Below, in pieces: positions 18,256 to 27,144 of a stretch of 64,000 bases of DNA. The notes under the pieces are model-generated. The model did no database searches. It was given only the letters and a program-made list of their open reading frames with translations, and was not told the origin of the DNA. The position numbers and the translations under genes were made by a program. Numbering within the stretch: position 1 is the stretch's first letter; each line of letters starts with the position of its first letter. This DNA is from Gemmatimonadetes bacterium bin94 (GTDB lineage: Bacteria; Gemmatimonadota; Gemmatimonadetes; Longimicrobiales; Gaopeijiaceae): NCBI GenBank assembly GCA_002238865.1, contig MPNE01000005.1, positions 62,001-126,000 of the forward strand, read 5' to 3'.

Positions 18256-18337
18256 CGTTTGGCGGCACCGATACATTATCGTGTTGGATTGCCGCGGTAG
18301 TTGGGCCTTCACTCCCGGATCGCCAAGGAGATGCCAG

Positions 18338-18895
18338 GTGAGTTGCCTCGCCTTGAACGCATCGTTCGAGCCATTGATGATTGTCCCGTCCCGCCGAGCC
18401 ATCAGGCTCGTGCTGGACCGGAAGGCGGAGATACTCGAGGAAGATGCCCACCGCGCGTTCCGCTCGGTGCGGTCACACTACCCCTTTCCGCTGGTCATCC
18501 GCCTCACGCGGTATGTGCAGGTCCCCAGGCGCTTCAGGAGGCAGGTGACGAACACCTTTCTCTTCGCCCGCGACGGCTACGCCTGCCAGTACTGCCGGCG
18601 GCACAAGAGGGAACTGCGCATCCGCGAATTCCTGACCCGCGACCACGTGCTCCCCATCTCGCGCGGCGGCGGCAACTCCTGGGACAATGTGGTGACCGCC
18701 TGCTCGACCTGTAACCATCGCAAGGGCAACCGGCTCCCGGCCGAGGCCGGGCTGCGCCTGTTGTCCCGGCCGATGGAGCCGAACCACGTTCAGCTCGTAT
18801 GGGCCGTCCGCCGGGTCACGCCCGTGCAGGCCAAGTACATCCGCATGTTCTTCGGCGACGACGCCGTACCTCTCGCGCTGGCGGACGTGGAGTAG
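18338..18895 (+). CDS. HNH endonuclease
   Basis: A 185-residue protein with a C-terminal HNH nuclease module: zinc-binding CQYC, the catalytic RDHVLPISRGG segment with its Asp-His, the Asn in SWDNVV, then CSTC and NHRKGNR. The N-terminal part (CLALNASFEPLMIVPSRRA) is typical of a widespread small HNH family often found in GC-rich bacteria. The start is GTG 18338, justified by AAGGAG (18325-18330) seven bases upstream; the longer upstream frame overlaps priA. No methyltransferase or intein is adjacent, so a restriction role is not supported. Confidence 0.88.
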   Translation: MSCLALNASFEPLMIVPSRRAIRLVLDRKAEILEEDAHRAFRSVRSHYPFPLVIRLTRYVQVPRRFRRQVTNTFLFARDGYACQYCRRHKRELRIREFLTRDHVLPISRGGGNSWDNVVTACSTCNHRKGNRLPAEAGLRLLSRPMEPNHVQLVWAVRRVTPVQAKYIRMFFGDDAVPLALADVE

Positions 18896-18901
18896 CGCCC
18901 C

Positions 18902-19492
18902 GTGACCAAAGAGAAAGCCGGTCCGCCGCGACCACCTGCCGTCCGGGCCGACGAGCACGCGGGAGCGTCCGCGCCGGAGACGCCCGGTTCGCGCGGCGGC
19001 GATCCCTCTCCCCCGCGTCCGGAACGCCCCGCCTCGGTGCGCGAGACGATGCTACCCGGCCGGCGGTATCAGCCGGTGTCTCGCCGGTCGAAGCGACGGA
19101 CCGGACCGGCGCCGCGGCGCCGCGGCGCCGCCCCGCCGCCGGCACGCGGGATTTCTCCGTCGGCAGAGAGAGAGTTGGAGGTGCGCCGGGTGGAGGTCCG
19201 AGGCGAACTCTGGACCGTTCGCGTTCAGGGGTCAACCAATGTGGGTTCGGGGACCGATCGCGGTCCGCGGCTGCTCAGTGTCTGCGTAGAGGGGCCGCAG
19301 CAGCGTTCAGGCCCCGGGCGCACCGGCTACCTCCTGGCAAAATCGCTCGGGGACGTCGCCGAAGAGGCTCTCGTCGCCCTGGTGAAAGGAGCGAGCCTGG
19401 AGCCTGACGTTACGTCAGGGTCCCCCGGCCGGCACCGTCGAGCGGGGCGCCAGGGACGCTCCGGCCGCCGGGGCGCTGGACGAGTATCTTGA
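18902..19492 (+). CDS. Hypothetical protein with disordered basic N-terminus and small C-terminal domain
   Basis: I do not recognise this 196-residue product. Residues 1-90 are Pro/Arg/Ser-rich and look disordered; residues about 95-165 form a compact beta-rich domain (VRRVEVRGELWTVRVQG, then LLSVCVEGP and a C-terminal helix AKSLGDVAEEALVALV); the last 30 residues are Arg/Gly-rich. The start is GTG 18902, six bases after the HNH stop, so the two may be cotranscribed. Codon use looks coding and the WTVRV domain reads as a genuine fold, but the long low-complexity flanks keep confidence moderate. Confidence 0.55.
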   Translation: MTKEKAGPPRPPAVRADEHAGASAPETPGSRGGDPSPPRPERPASVRETMLPGRRYQPVSRRSKRRTGPAPRRRGAAPPPARGISPSAERELEVRRVEVRGELWTVRVQGSTNVGSGTDRGPRLLSVCVEGPQQRSGPGRTGYLLAKSLGDVAEEALVALVKGASLEPDVTSGSPGRHRRAGRQGRSGRRGAGRVS

Positions 19493-19628
19493 TGCGAACC
19501 CTGTCGGTACCGGAATGCCTCACACCGGTCCGGGACGCTAACGATCGTGCGTGGCCACCTGTCCGACCACCAGTGAACGGCGCAACCGCTTCAACGGGGA
19601 AGCCGCGGCAGGTGTCTAGTCACAAGGA

Positions 19629-20186
19629 ATGAAGGAACGCACCGATTCCGACCTCGTGGTCCTGGCGCGCTCCGGCGACAGCGACTCCTTCGGGGAATTG
19701 GTTCGCAGATATCAGAGGGCTGCGTACTCCGTGGCCCTTGCGGTCACCGGGAGGCATCAGGACGCGGAGGACGCGGTTCAGGAGTCTTTTCTGGTAGCGT
19801 TGCAGCGGATTGAGGACTGCCGGAATCCGGCCCGGTTCGCCGGATGGCTTCTGGCGATTGTGCGAAACCGCTCGCGGAACCTCATTCGGCGCGAGAGCCT
19901 GCGCCGCGGGGATGAGATTCCACCGAGCGCGAGTTCGTCGGGACCGGCGCCGGACAAGGCGGCGGACCTGTCGGCTCTGAGGAGTCGATTGAGAGAGGCA
20001 TTGGGAACATTGAGCGAAACGCAGCGGGAAATCGTGCTTCTGCACGACCTGGAGGGATGGAAGCACGCCGAGATTTCGGAGCGCCTCGGCATGCCGTCCG
20101 GGACCATCCGGTCCCACCTCCATTTCGCGCGAAAAGCACTGCGGGTTGAGTTGTCCGGGTGGAAAGACCACGGAAGAGCTGAGTGA
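19629..20186 (+). CDS. ECF-type RNA polymerase sigma factor
   Basis: A 185-residue group 4 sigma factor. Sigma-2 covers about residues 20-90, with the DAEDAVQESFLVAL recognition helix; sigma-4 covers about 125-175 (LSETQREIVLLHDLEGWKHAEISERL, then the GTIRSHLHFARKAL helix). It opens an operon whose remaining genes encode a membrane protein, a Spy-like protein and a complete tripartite efflux pump, so it probably senses envelope stress and autoregulates the operon. The 136-nt upstream gap (19493-19628) shows no convincing standard promoter, as expected if an ECF promoter is used. Confidence 0.92.
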   Translation: MKERTDSDLVVLARSGDSDSFGELVRRYQRAAYSVALAVTGRHQDAEDAVQESFLVALQRIEDCRNPARFAGWLLAIVRNRSRNLIRRESLRRGDEIPPSASSSGPAPDKAADLSALRSRLREALGTLSETQREIVLLHDLEGWKHAEISERLGMPSGTIRSHLHFARKALRVELSGWKDHGRAE

Positions 20187-20187
20187 G

Positions 20188-20580
20188 ATGAACACCGAAC
20201 ATGAAGACCGACTGACAGTCGTGAGCGTCATGGACCCGGCGCACGACAATCCCGGGTACTGGGACCGATTCCGCACCGGAATCATGGAGCGGGCCGTCTT
20301 CGAGTTGGCCAGGCGCCGCGAGATTGCCCGGGAATCCGTGGCGGCCGTCCTCTCGGGCTGGTCCCGAAGCCTGATTCCCGTGACGCTGGCTGCCGCGGCC
20401 ATCGCCGCCATCCTGGTCGGGAGCGAGGCACGCAGCAGGGCCGCGTCCGGCCCGCCGCTGGCACTGGAAGACGTACTCGCGAGCGAGGTGCAAAACAACC
20501 CGTATCAGGCTCTCACCCGGAGTGAAGGACCCGCCAACCTGGTGGCATTCCTGGCCGTCGTCGAAGGGAACGTTCCGTGA
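20188..20580 (+). CDS. Putative membrane-anchored anti-sigma factor
   Basis: A 130-residue single-pass membrane protein: a ~60-residue cytoplasmic part with WDRFRTGIMERAVFELARRRE, a membrane helix about 61-78 (SLIPVTLAAAAIAAILVG) and a ~50-residue external tail. It lacks the HxxxCxxC zinc motif of ZAS anti-sigmas. Its position directly after an ECF sigma gene (stop TGA at 20186, ATG at 20188) and its topology are what suggest an anti-sigma function; the sequence alone does not prove it. Confidence 0.65.
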   Translation: MNTEHEDRLTVVSVMDPAHDNPGYWDRFRTGIMERAVFELARRREIARESVAAVLSGWSRSLIPVTLAAAAIAAILVGSEARSRAASGPPLALEDVLASEVQNNPYQALTRSEGPANLVAFLAVVEGNVP

Positions 20581-21035
20581 TGGCCGGCTTGGGCAAAGCC
20601 CGTGTTCTTTCGATCGCACTGCTCCTGCTGACCTTCGCCGCCGGGGTTCTCGCCGGCGTCGCATGGCGGGGAAACCGACCGGCCTCGCCTCCCGCCGAGG
20701 AGGAGTCCGCAGAGGAACAGTCTGACCGGGATGGGCGCCGCCTGGTCATTGACGAGGTGGGTCTTGAACCCGCCAAGCGCGCTGAGGTCGACGAGATCGT
20801 GCGACACTACCGGGCGACCATGCGGGCGCTCAACGACGAGTTCGACGCGGCGTTCGAGCCGAGGCGCCGGGGGCTCGTCCGCGCGACCCTGGATTCCATC
20901 AGGTCCATTCTATCGCCCGAGCAGCTCGCCACCTACGACTCGTTGCGGGCAAACCGGGTCCGAGGCCGCAACGAAAACTCCGATTCCGCGGGAGACCGCG
21001 ATCGGGGCCGGTCGGACCGAAGACCCAATCGCTGA
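20580..21035 (+). CDS. Spy/CpxP/ZraP-like periplasmic stress protein
   Basis: A 151-residue protein with an N-terminal membrane anchor (~9-28) and a helical periplasmic domain. The segment EIVRHYRATMRALNDEFD, then RGLVRATLDSIRSILSPEQLATY, follows the LTxxQ-type repeats of the Spy/CpxP/heavy-metal-sensor superfamily, which act as envelope chaperones or metal sensors. The ATG (20580) overlaps the preceding stop (TGATG). Its charged C-terminal tail (RGRNENSDSAGDRDRGRSDR) is probably disordered. It likely buffers or senses misfolded envelope proteins for the sigma/efflux operon. Confidence 0.7.
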   Translation: MAGLGKARVLSIALLLLTFAAGVLAGVAWRGNRPASPPAEEESAEEQSDRDGRRLVIDEVGLEPAKRAEVDEIVRHYRATMRALNDEFDAAFEPRRRGLVRATLDSIRSILSPEQLATYDSLRANRVRGRNENSDSAGDRDRGRSDRRPNR

Positions 21036-21059
21036 TATCAAGAGAAGAGTGGTGATATT

Positions 21060-22385
21060 GTGAAACCAAGTGCAATCCAGGCGAGGACTGTCCGTCTCGC
21101 ACTCCTGGCCCTGGTCGCGGCTACGCGTACCGTGGGTGCCCAGGACGCGGCGGACGCCATGTCCATGCCCGTCATGGCCCTGTCGGAGGCGCAGGAGCTT
21201 TCCCTCGTCCACAGTCCGCAGCTGGCGCAGACACAGGCAAGTCTGGCGAACGCCGGCAGTACGCGGCTTCGTGCCTGGGGATCGTTTCTGCCCAACTTGA
21301 GCGTGGGCTCGGGTGCATCCGTGCAGAGCCAGGACCGGTTCGACCCCAATACCCAAAGGGTGGTGACCGGAAGCAACGACTCGTACAACGCCTCCCTCAA
21401 CGCCAGTTACCAGCTGTTCCAGGGGGGGAGGAAATTCTCGGAGCTCGGCCGCACCGAGTCGGGGATCCTGGAAGCGCAGGCGCGACTACAGAACCAGCGC
21501 TATGCCGTCCTGTTGCAGACCAGTACCCTGTTCATGAATGCACTTCGCCAGTTCGAACTGGTGGCGGTGGCCGAAGCAAGCGTGCAACGGGCCGAAGAGA
21601 GCCTGGAGATTACCCGCGTCCGGGTTCTTGTTGGAACGGGGACGCGTTCCGACAGCCTGCGGACCCGTCTGGAGTTGGCGAACGCACGGCAGTCCCTGCT
21701 GCAGGCGGAGAACCAGCTGCGTGCCGCCCGATACGCCCTGGGCCGGCAGGTGGGCGCCGACGGACCCGTGCTGCCTGCGTTGCCGGACAATCTGGATCCC
21801 GCGCCTCTGGCTCTGAGCGAAAGGGAACTCATCGCCCTCGCCGAATCCGTGTCGCCGGCGGTGCGTGCGGCGGAAGCGGCGTCGGCCGTTGCCCGGTCGC
21901 AGGTGGGTAGTGCGCGCAGCTCGTATCTGCCGTCGCTGAGCGTGTCGTCGGGATACACGTGGGCCAACCAGCAGCCCGCCTTCGACGGCGGAAATACGAG
22001 CTGGAGCCTCCGGGTTTCGGGGAGCTATCAGCTCTTTGACGGATTCCAGCGTGAGCAAAGCGTCGGCCAGGCGTCCGAGAGCCGGCGGGTGGCGCGCCTG
22101 ACCGAGGAAGACGCGCGGCGCGGGGTCAGGCAGAGCGTCGACGCGGCACTGCGGACCATCGAGACCCAGGAGCAGGCGATCGCCATCGCCGAAGAGGCCG
22201 TGTTCGTCGCGGAAGAGGATCTTCGGCTGAACCGCGCGCGCTATGGCGCCCAGGCGGCCACCGTTCTGGATGTGATCACGAGTCAGGTGGCTCTGGACCA
22301 GGCCGAAGCAAATCTGGTGTCGGCACGGTATGACTATGCAGTGGCTAAAGCGGAACTCGAATCGATTGTCGGAAGGGAGTTGTAG
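21060..22385 (+). CDS. TolC-family outer-membrane efflux protein
   Basis: A 441-residue outer-membrane channel subunit with a signal peptide ending near VGAQDA (about residue 28). Two structurally repeated halves are visible: each has a beta-strand pair ([15 protein letters not shown] and [17 protein letters not shown]) flanked by long Ala/Glu/Gln-rich helices, the classical TolC/OEP layout. The GTG start is 24 nt after the Spy-like gene. It should form the exit duct for the MacAB-type pump encoded by the next three genes. Confidence 0.93.
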   Translation: MKPSAIQARTVRLALLALVAATRTVGAQDAADAMSMPVMALSEAQELSLVHSPQLAQTQASLANAGSTRLRAWGSFLPNLSVGSGASVQSQDRFDPNTQRVVTGSNDSYNASLNASYQLFQGGRKFSELGRTESGILEAQARLQNQRYAVLLQTSTLFMNALRQFELVAVAEASVQRAEESLEITRVRVLVGTGTRSDSLRTRLELANARQSLLQAENQLRAARYALGRQVGADGPVLPALPDNLDPAPLALSERELIALAESVSPAVRAAEAASAVARSQVGSARSSYLPSLSVSSGYTWANQQPAFDGGNTSWSLRVSGSYQLFDGFQREQSVGQASESRRVARLTEEDARRGVRQSVDAALRTIETQEQAIAIAEEAVFVAEEDLRLNRARYGAQAATVLDVITSQVALDQAEANLVSARYDYAVAKAELESIVGREL

Positions 22386-22387
22386 AT

Positions 22388-23137
22388 ATGAATAACGGGT
22401 ACTCGGGTGGTCAGGACTTCGGAAACGGCGCGAGTTCCAACGACGTCGTCATACACACCGCAGGGTTGAGCAAGTACTACATCCTCGGAGCGGAGACAGT
22501 GCGCGCCGTGCGCCGTGTGGACATGGAGGTTCGCCGCGGCGAGTTCGTGGCGATCATGGGTCCGTCGGGGAGCGGCAAGTCCACGTTCATGAACCTCATC
22601 GGTTGCCTGGACACGCCCACGGACGGGAGCTACTGGCTCAACGGTCGAGAGGTGTCGGAGCTCTCCGACGATCAGCTGGCGCGGGTTCGCAACCGGGACA
22701 TCGGGTTCGTCTTCCAGACCTTCAACCTGCTTCCGCGCGCCAGTTCGCTTCATAACGTCGAGCTGCCACTGATCTACGCGGGGGTTTCCGCCAGGGAGCG
22801 GCGGAAGCGGGCGGAGGAGAAGCTGGAGCGGGTGGGGCTGGGAGATCGGATGAACCACAAGCCGCCGGAACTTTCGGGCGGACAGCGGCAGCGCGTGGCG
22901 ATTGCCCGTGCGCTCGTCAACGATCCGGCGCTGCTGCTTGCCGACGAGCCGACCGGAAATCTGGATTCGCAGACGTCTCGGGAGATCGTCGAGATTCTTG
23001 TCCAGCTGAATCAAGCGGGCCAGACGATCATCCTGGTCACCCACGAGCCCGACATCGCCAGTGCGGCGTCCCGCCAGATCCATCTGAACGATGGCTTGGT
23101 CGAGCGGGATTTCATGAACGAAGGGATTGGAGTCTGA
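22388..23137 (+). CDS. MacB-type ABC transporter ATP-binding protein
   Basis: A 249-residue cytoplasmic ATPase. Walker A is GPSGSGKS (about 57-64), the Q-loop FQTFNLLP, signature LSGGQRQR (about 161-168), and Walker B with catalytic Glu [12 protein letters not shown]. The sequence type is that of LolD/MacB ATPases, which power mechanotransmission rather than substrate pumping through the membrane. It starts 2 nt after tolC and its final base overlaps the adaptor start (TGATG), indicating strict co-translation with the adaptor and permease. Confidence 0.94.
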   Translation: MNNGYSGGQDFGNGASSNDVVIHTAGLSKYYILGAETVRAVRRVDMEVRRGEFVAIMGPSGSGKSTFMNLIGCLDTPTDGSYWLNGREVSELSDDQLARVRNRDIGFVFQTFNLLPRASSLHNVELPLIYAGVSARERRKRAEEKLERVGLGDRMNHKPPELSGGQRQRVAIARALVNDPALLLADEPTGNLDSQTSREIVEILVQLNQAGQTIILVTHEPDIASAASRQIHLNDGLVERDFMNEGIGV

Positions 23138-24780
23138 TGCGATTCGCAAATGACCGACACGGCGTGCTCACGGTGCCATTGGCCGTAATGGCCGGTACGC
23201 TCGGAGCACTCTCCGGGTGCGCTCAGCCCGAGGAGGTGGAAGGTATCTCCATACAGACGGCTCCCGCCGAGTTGCGCGACCTCCGGATTACGGCCGAAGC
23301 CACCGGCGAGCTGGAGCCCGTGCTGCGCGTAGAGGTGAAATCCAAGGCGTCCGGCGAGATCCTCGAGCTCTTTGTCGACTCGGGCGACGAGGTCGAGCCG
23401 GGCACTCTGCTTGCGAGGGTCGATCCTCGCGACGTGGAGAATGCCTACGAGCAGGCGGAAGCCGATCTGGACGTGGCCAAGTCCCGGATGGAGATCGCCG
23501 GGGCCCAGCTGCAGCGGAACGCAGACCTCCTGGACTCGGAAGTCATCACCGCGCAGGAGTACGAAAGCAAGCAGCTGGAGTTCGCCAACGCGCAGGCCGC
23601 TCTGGTTCGGGCCACGACCAACCTGGAACTGGCCACGCTGCGACGCACCGACGTCACGATCCGCGCGCCCATGGCGGGCACGATCCTGGAGAAGCAGGTG
23701 GAGTTCGGGCAGGTCATCCAGTCGGCGACCCAGAACGTCTCCGGCGGCACCACGCTCTTCATCATGGCGAATCTGGACGACATGCGCGTCAGGACGCTGG
23801 TGGACGAGACCGACGTCGGCCAGTTGAACGCGGAGATGGCCGCTACGGTGCGCGTAGAGGCGTTCCCGGACCGGACCTTCACCGGCGAGATCGAAAAGAT
23901 CGAGCCCCAGGCGGTAGTGGTGCAGAACGTCACGATGTTCCCGGTGATCGTGCTTCTTGACAATCGGGCCGGTCTCCTGAAGCCGGGGATGAACGCCGAG
24001 GTCGAAGTGCTGGTGAACGAGCGGACCCAGGCGCTGACCGTCCCGAACAATGCGGTGGTACAGCCTCAGGAGGTCGCTCCGGCCGCCGAGGTCCTGGGCC
24101 TTGATCCTCAGGTGGTCACCATCGACCGGGGAGTTTGGGGCGACCTCATGGCCCAGGCTGCTTCCCGCGCCGGCGTGACGATGGCTGCGGGCGGGGGCGG
24201 TGGGCTCATGGGCGGCGGTGGCCCGTCAGGGGTCGACATGTCGGCGATGGCCGACATCCGGGCCAGGATCGAGTCGGGGGAGATCACGCAGGACTCGGCC
24301 CGGGCACTCTTCGCGGCGATGCGTGAAGGCCAGCGTTCGGCCGACTCCGACGCGGACGCCGAAGAGCAGGCCGAAGATGGCGGCGAGGCGGTGGTGGCGG
24401 AGAACGGCCAGGAGGCTGCGGCCGGGGCCGCGGGTCGGCGTCCGAGGGGTGACGGGGTGGCCGGAGCGGATGGGCGCGGTGGGGCGGGGATGCGCGGGCG
24501 GGGAGGCGCTGGTGGCTTCGGCGGCGGCGTGATGGCCGCCATGGGTGGCGGCACCGGCGATCCCGCGTTCCAGGCCGCGGTGGTGTTCGTGGTGGACGAA
24601 GGCGGCAACATCGAGGCGCGTCCCGTGGTGATGGGCCTGAGCGACTGGGACTACGCCGAGATTCTGGCCGGACTGGAGCCGGGCGAACAGCTGGCCCTGA
24701 TCGGCGCTGCCCAGCTTCAGGCGCGGCAGGATGAACGCATGCAGCGGATGATGGGACGCATGCGTCCCTTTGGCGGCTGA
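23137..24780 (+). CDS. MacA/HlyD-type periplasmic adaptor lipoprotein
   Basis: A 547-residue adaptor with a lipobox LSGC (Cys28). Order: first half of the biotinyl-lipoyl domain (VEVKSKASGEILELFVDSGDEV), a helical hairpin (about 95-160), the second lipoyl half with TIRAPMAGTI, then the beta-barrel and membrane-proximal domains. Odd: between barrel and membrane-proximal domain is an insertion of about 120 residues, glycine-rich (MAAGGGGGLMGGGG) and acidic, containing a predicted helix IRARIESGEITQDSARALFAAM. Ordinary MacA proteins are under 400 residues. It links the MacB permease to TolC. Confidence 0.9.
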   Translation: MRFANDRHGVLTVPLAVMAGTLGALSGCAQPEEVEGISIQTAPAELRDLRITAEATGELEPVLRVEVKSKASGEILELFVDSGDEVEPGTLLARVDPRDVENAYEQAEADLDVAKSRMEIAGAQLQRNADLLDSEVITAQEYESKQLEFANAQAALVRATTNLELATLRRTDVTIRAPMAGTILEKQVEFGQVIQSATQNVSGGTTLFIMANLDDMRVRTLVDETDVGQLNAEMAATVRVEAFPDRTFTGEIEKIEPQAVVVQNVTMFPVIVLLDNRAGLLKPGMNAEVEVLVNERTQALTVPNNAVVQPQEVAPAAEVLGLDPQVVTIDRGVWGDLMAQAASRAGVTMAAGGGGGLMGGGGPSGVDMSAMADIRARIESGEITQDSARALFAAMREGQRSADSDADAEEQAEDGGEAVVAENGQEAAAGAAGRRPRGDGVAGADGRGGAGMRGRGGAGGFGGGVMAAMGGGTGDPAFQAAVVFVVDEGGNIEARPVVMGLSDWDYAEILAGLEPGEQLALIGAAQLQARQDERMQRMMGRMRPFGG

Positions 24781-24781
24781 G

Positions 24782-25996
24782 ATGTTCATCATCAGGGAAA
24801 CCATCAGGGTGGCGCTCGGGTCGATTCGCGCCAACGCGCTCCGCTCCGGGCTCACGACGCTGGGTATCGTCATCGGCACGGGGGCCGTCATCACCATGGT
24901 CGCGCTGGGCGAAGGCGCGCAGCGGCAGGTGCAGCAACAGATCGAGAACATGGGGACGAACATCCTCACCGTCCGGCCCGGACAGGGGATGTTCCGGGGC
25001 GTGGCGAGCGGATCGCGGCGCCTGGAGGAGGACGACGCGCTCGCGCTTCGCGCCCAGATCGGCGACAGGTACGAGATCGCGCCCGAAATCGAGAGTCGCC
25101 TGCAGGTATCGTACCTGCGCTGGAACTCATCCAACTCCGTGGTGGGAACGTGGCCGTCCTTCTTCCCGCTCCAGAGCCATGAGTTGGCCTACGGTCGCTT
25201 CTTTGACGAGGGAGAGGTTCAGGGTCGCCGGCGCGTTGCGGTGCTGGGCTCGAATGTACCGGACGATCTGGGCACCCCCGCGGGGCTGCTCGTGGGCCGC
25301 GACATCCAGATTCGTGGCATCGGCTTCGAGGTGATCGGGGTGCTCAAGGAAAAGGGCGGCGCCATGTGGATGCAGCCCGACGACCAGATCTTCATCCCGC
25401 TGTCCACGGCCATGTACCGGGTAATGGGCGGGAGGGACCGGTTGCGGTCCATCTATGTGGCCGCGCCTTCCCCGGACGAGCTGGATCCGGCCTGGGCCGA
25501 AATCGATCAGGTTATCAGGCGGGAGCACCGTATCCTCCCCACCCAGGAGGCGGACTTCAGCATTCAGCAGTCGTCGGAAATGCTCGAAACCTTCAACGAG
25601 ACCACGCAGACGTTCGCGATGCTCCTGGCGGGGATCGCCGGTGTGAGCCTGTTGGTGGGTGGAATCGGCATCATGAACATCATGCTCGTCAGCGTGACCG
25701 AGCGGACTCGCGAGATCGGAGTCCGGAAGGCGCTGGGGGCAACCCGGAAGACCATCCTCTTCCAGTTCCTCATCGAGGCGCTGGTTCTGTGCGTGCTGGG
25801 GGGTATCCTGGGCGTGTCCGCGGGATTCGGGAGCGCGCAGTTGATCACCCAGGTCTACGGATCGCAGACTGCGGTGGCTCCGGAGGCGGTCGCGGTTGCG
25901 TTGGGATTCTCGGCCGCGATCGGGTTGTTCTTCGGGATCTGGCCGGCTCGCCGCGCATCGATCCTGGATCCGATCGACGCCTTGCGGTACGAGTAG
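24782..25996 (+). CDS. MacB/FtsX-type ABC transporter permease
   Basis: A 404-residue inner-membrane permease. The N-terminal helix (LTTLGIVIGTGAVITMVALG) is followed by a large periplasmic MacB-PCD domain (about 45-260) and three C-terminal helices containing the hallmark GGIGIMNIMLVSVTERTREI segment and the IGVRKALGAT coupling helix. In E. coli MacB this is fused to the ATPase; here they are separate genes. ATG 24782 follows the adaptor stop by one base. The pump probably exports a lipid-linked, peptide or toxic substrate from the periplasm through TolC. Confidence 0.93.
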   Translation: MFIIRETIRVALGSIRANALRSGLTTLGIVIGTGAVITMVALGEGAQRQVQQQIENMGTNILTVRPGQGMFRGVASGSRRLEEDDALALRAQIGDRYEIAPEIESRLQVSYLRWNSSNSVVGTWPSFFPLQSHELAYGRFFDEGEVQGRRRVAVLGSNVPDDLGTPAGLLVGRDIQIRGIGFEVIGVLKEKGGAMWMQPDDQIFIPLSTAMYRVMGGRDRLRSIYVAAPSPDELDPAWAEIDQVIRREHRILPTQEADFSIQQSSEMLETFNETTQTFAMLLAGIAGVSLLVGGIGIMNIMLVSVTERTREIGVRKALGATRKTILFQFLIEALVLCVLGGILGVSAGFGSAQLITQVYGSQTAVAPEAVAVALGFSAAIGLFFGIWPARRASILDPIDALRYE

Positions 25997-26033
25997 GGAC
26001 TGCCGTTCAGCCGGAGGGCATGCCGAGGGCGTC

Positions 26034-27140
26034 CTATCGGCCCGGGTAGGACAACTTCACCTGATTCCTCTGCCGAATGATCGTAAGTTCAATCGGCATC
26101 ATAACATCGGCTAGATCAACGCGAAGTTCCGTCACCGTTGCGACCTCTTTGTCACCCACCGAGACGATCACGTCCCCGGGACGGAGCCCGGACTTCTCGG
26201 CGGGCCCCCCGGGCACGACATCGGTGATCAAAACGCCTGCCCCCAGACCAAAGTAGCGTCCGAGATCCACGCCGAGATCGCGCACCAGGGCACCTCCGAG
26301 GACAACCGGGTTCCCCACGATGTTGGGCGTCAGCAAAAAGCGTGGCTGCATGGTGTAGACGGCGTCGATCGGTGTCGTGTCGGGGCCTCCTCCACCGGCT
26401 GCCGGAGGCTCGAACGTTTCCTCCAGGAGGCGCATCTCCTCTTCGGCGGCGCGAAACTGCTGCAGGGCCTCCTGGTACCTCTGCGCATTGTCCTGGACGA
26501 TTCGCTCGAACGCGAGCAGGCGCTCCGAAGCGTCTGCCCAGTCGATGGCCACGGTCGCGCCGAATGTCACCTGCCATGCGACCGAGTCCATCCCGCCGGG
26601 ACCGCGAACGACTACTTCGGATGCCCACGGAATGCTCGGCGGTTCGTCCCATCCGCCCCATGCCGCGTCGGCGACGGTCTGAATGAGGGAGTCGGCGTTG
26701 CGCGCGAGCCTGGCGCCCGTGCTGAAGTAGATGTCCAGCGACAGTGCGGGCTGGACGGACTGGGGGCGCTGGCCCGCGATGATCGTCACATCCCGTTCCG
26801 TCCCGCTGCGCAGGAGCTTGATGCGCAGCGTCTCGCCGGGCGCCACGCTCGACAGCGCGCGCATCCAGCCGTCATAGGATGCCAGGCGGACCCCGTTCAC
26901 CTCGATCACCCGGTCCCCGGGATGGAGCCCCCCCGCATCCGCGGGGCCGCCACGGTACGTGTCCGTGACCACTATCGCGAAGCGCTCATCGGTGACTCCG
27001 GGGGCGCCAGATCCACTGATGTCGAAGCGGATGCCGATCCAGCCCGCCTCGGGAGGGGTTGGCACGGCCTCCTGACTCGGGAGTGGGGCCGGAAGGGCCA
27101 GTCCCAGGGCGCCCAGGAATGCGATCGAAGATAGTTTCAT
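26034..27140 (-). CDS. Secreted protein with two PDZ domains
   Basis: A 368-residue protein with a signal peptide (cleavage near PLPSQEA, residue ~23). An N-terminal PDZ domain spans about 30-120 (GGLHPGDRVIEVNGVRL peptide-binding loop) and a C-terminal PDZ about 275-365 (SGLRPGDVIVSVGDKEV). Between them lies a helical, Glu/Gln-rich stretch ending in LLEETFEPPAAGGGGP. No protease domain is present, so it is an adaptor rather than a DegP/HtrA-type enzyme. It is the last gene of a sigma/anti-sigma/PDZ unit, starting 4 nt after the anti-sigma gene, and faces the MacB operon tail to tail. Confidence 0.87.
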   Translation of the reverse strand: MKLSSIAFLGALGLALPAPLPSQEAVPTPPEAGWIGIRFDISGSGAPGVTDERFAIVVTDTYRGGPADAGGLHPGDRVIEVNGVRLASYDGWMRALSSVAPGETLRIKLLRSGTERDVTIIAGQRPQSVQPALSLDIYFSTGARLARNADSLIQTVADAAWGGWDEPPSIPWASEVVVRGPGGMDSVAWQVTFGATVAIDWADASERLLAFERIVQDNAQRYQEALQQFRAAEEEMRLLEETFEPPAAGGGGPDTTPIDAVYTMQPRFLLTPNIVGNPVVLGGALVRDLGVDLGRYFGLGAGVLITDVVPGGPAEKSGLRPGDVIVSVGDKEVATVTELRVDLADVMMPIELTIIRQRNQVKLSYPGR

Positions 27141-27144
27141 GGCC

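Noticed and set aside
18338-18895. Restriction-modification or mobile element based on the HNH gene
   Set aside because: No methyltransferase, integrase, terminal repeat or composition shift accompanies it; its ribosome site and spacing fit the surrounding housekeeping genes.
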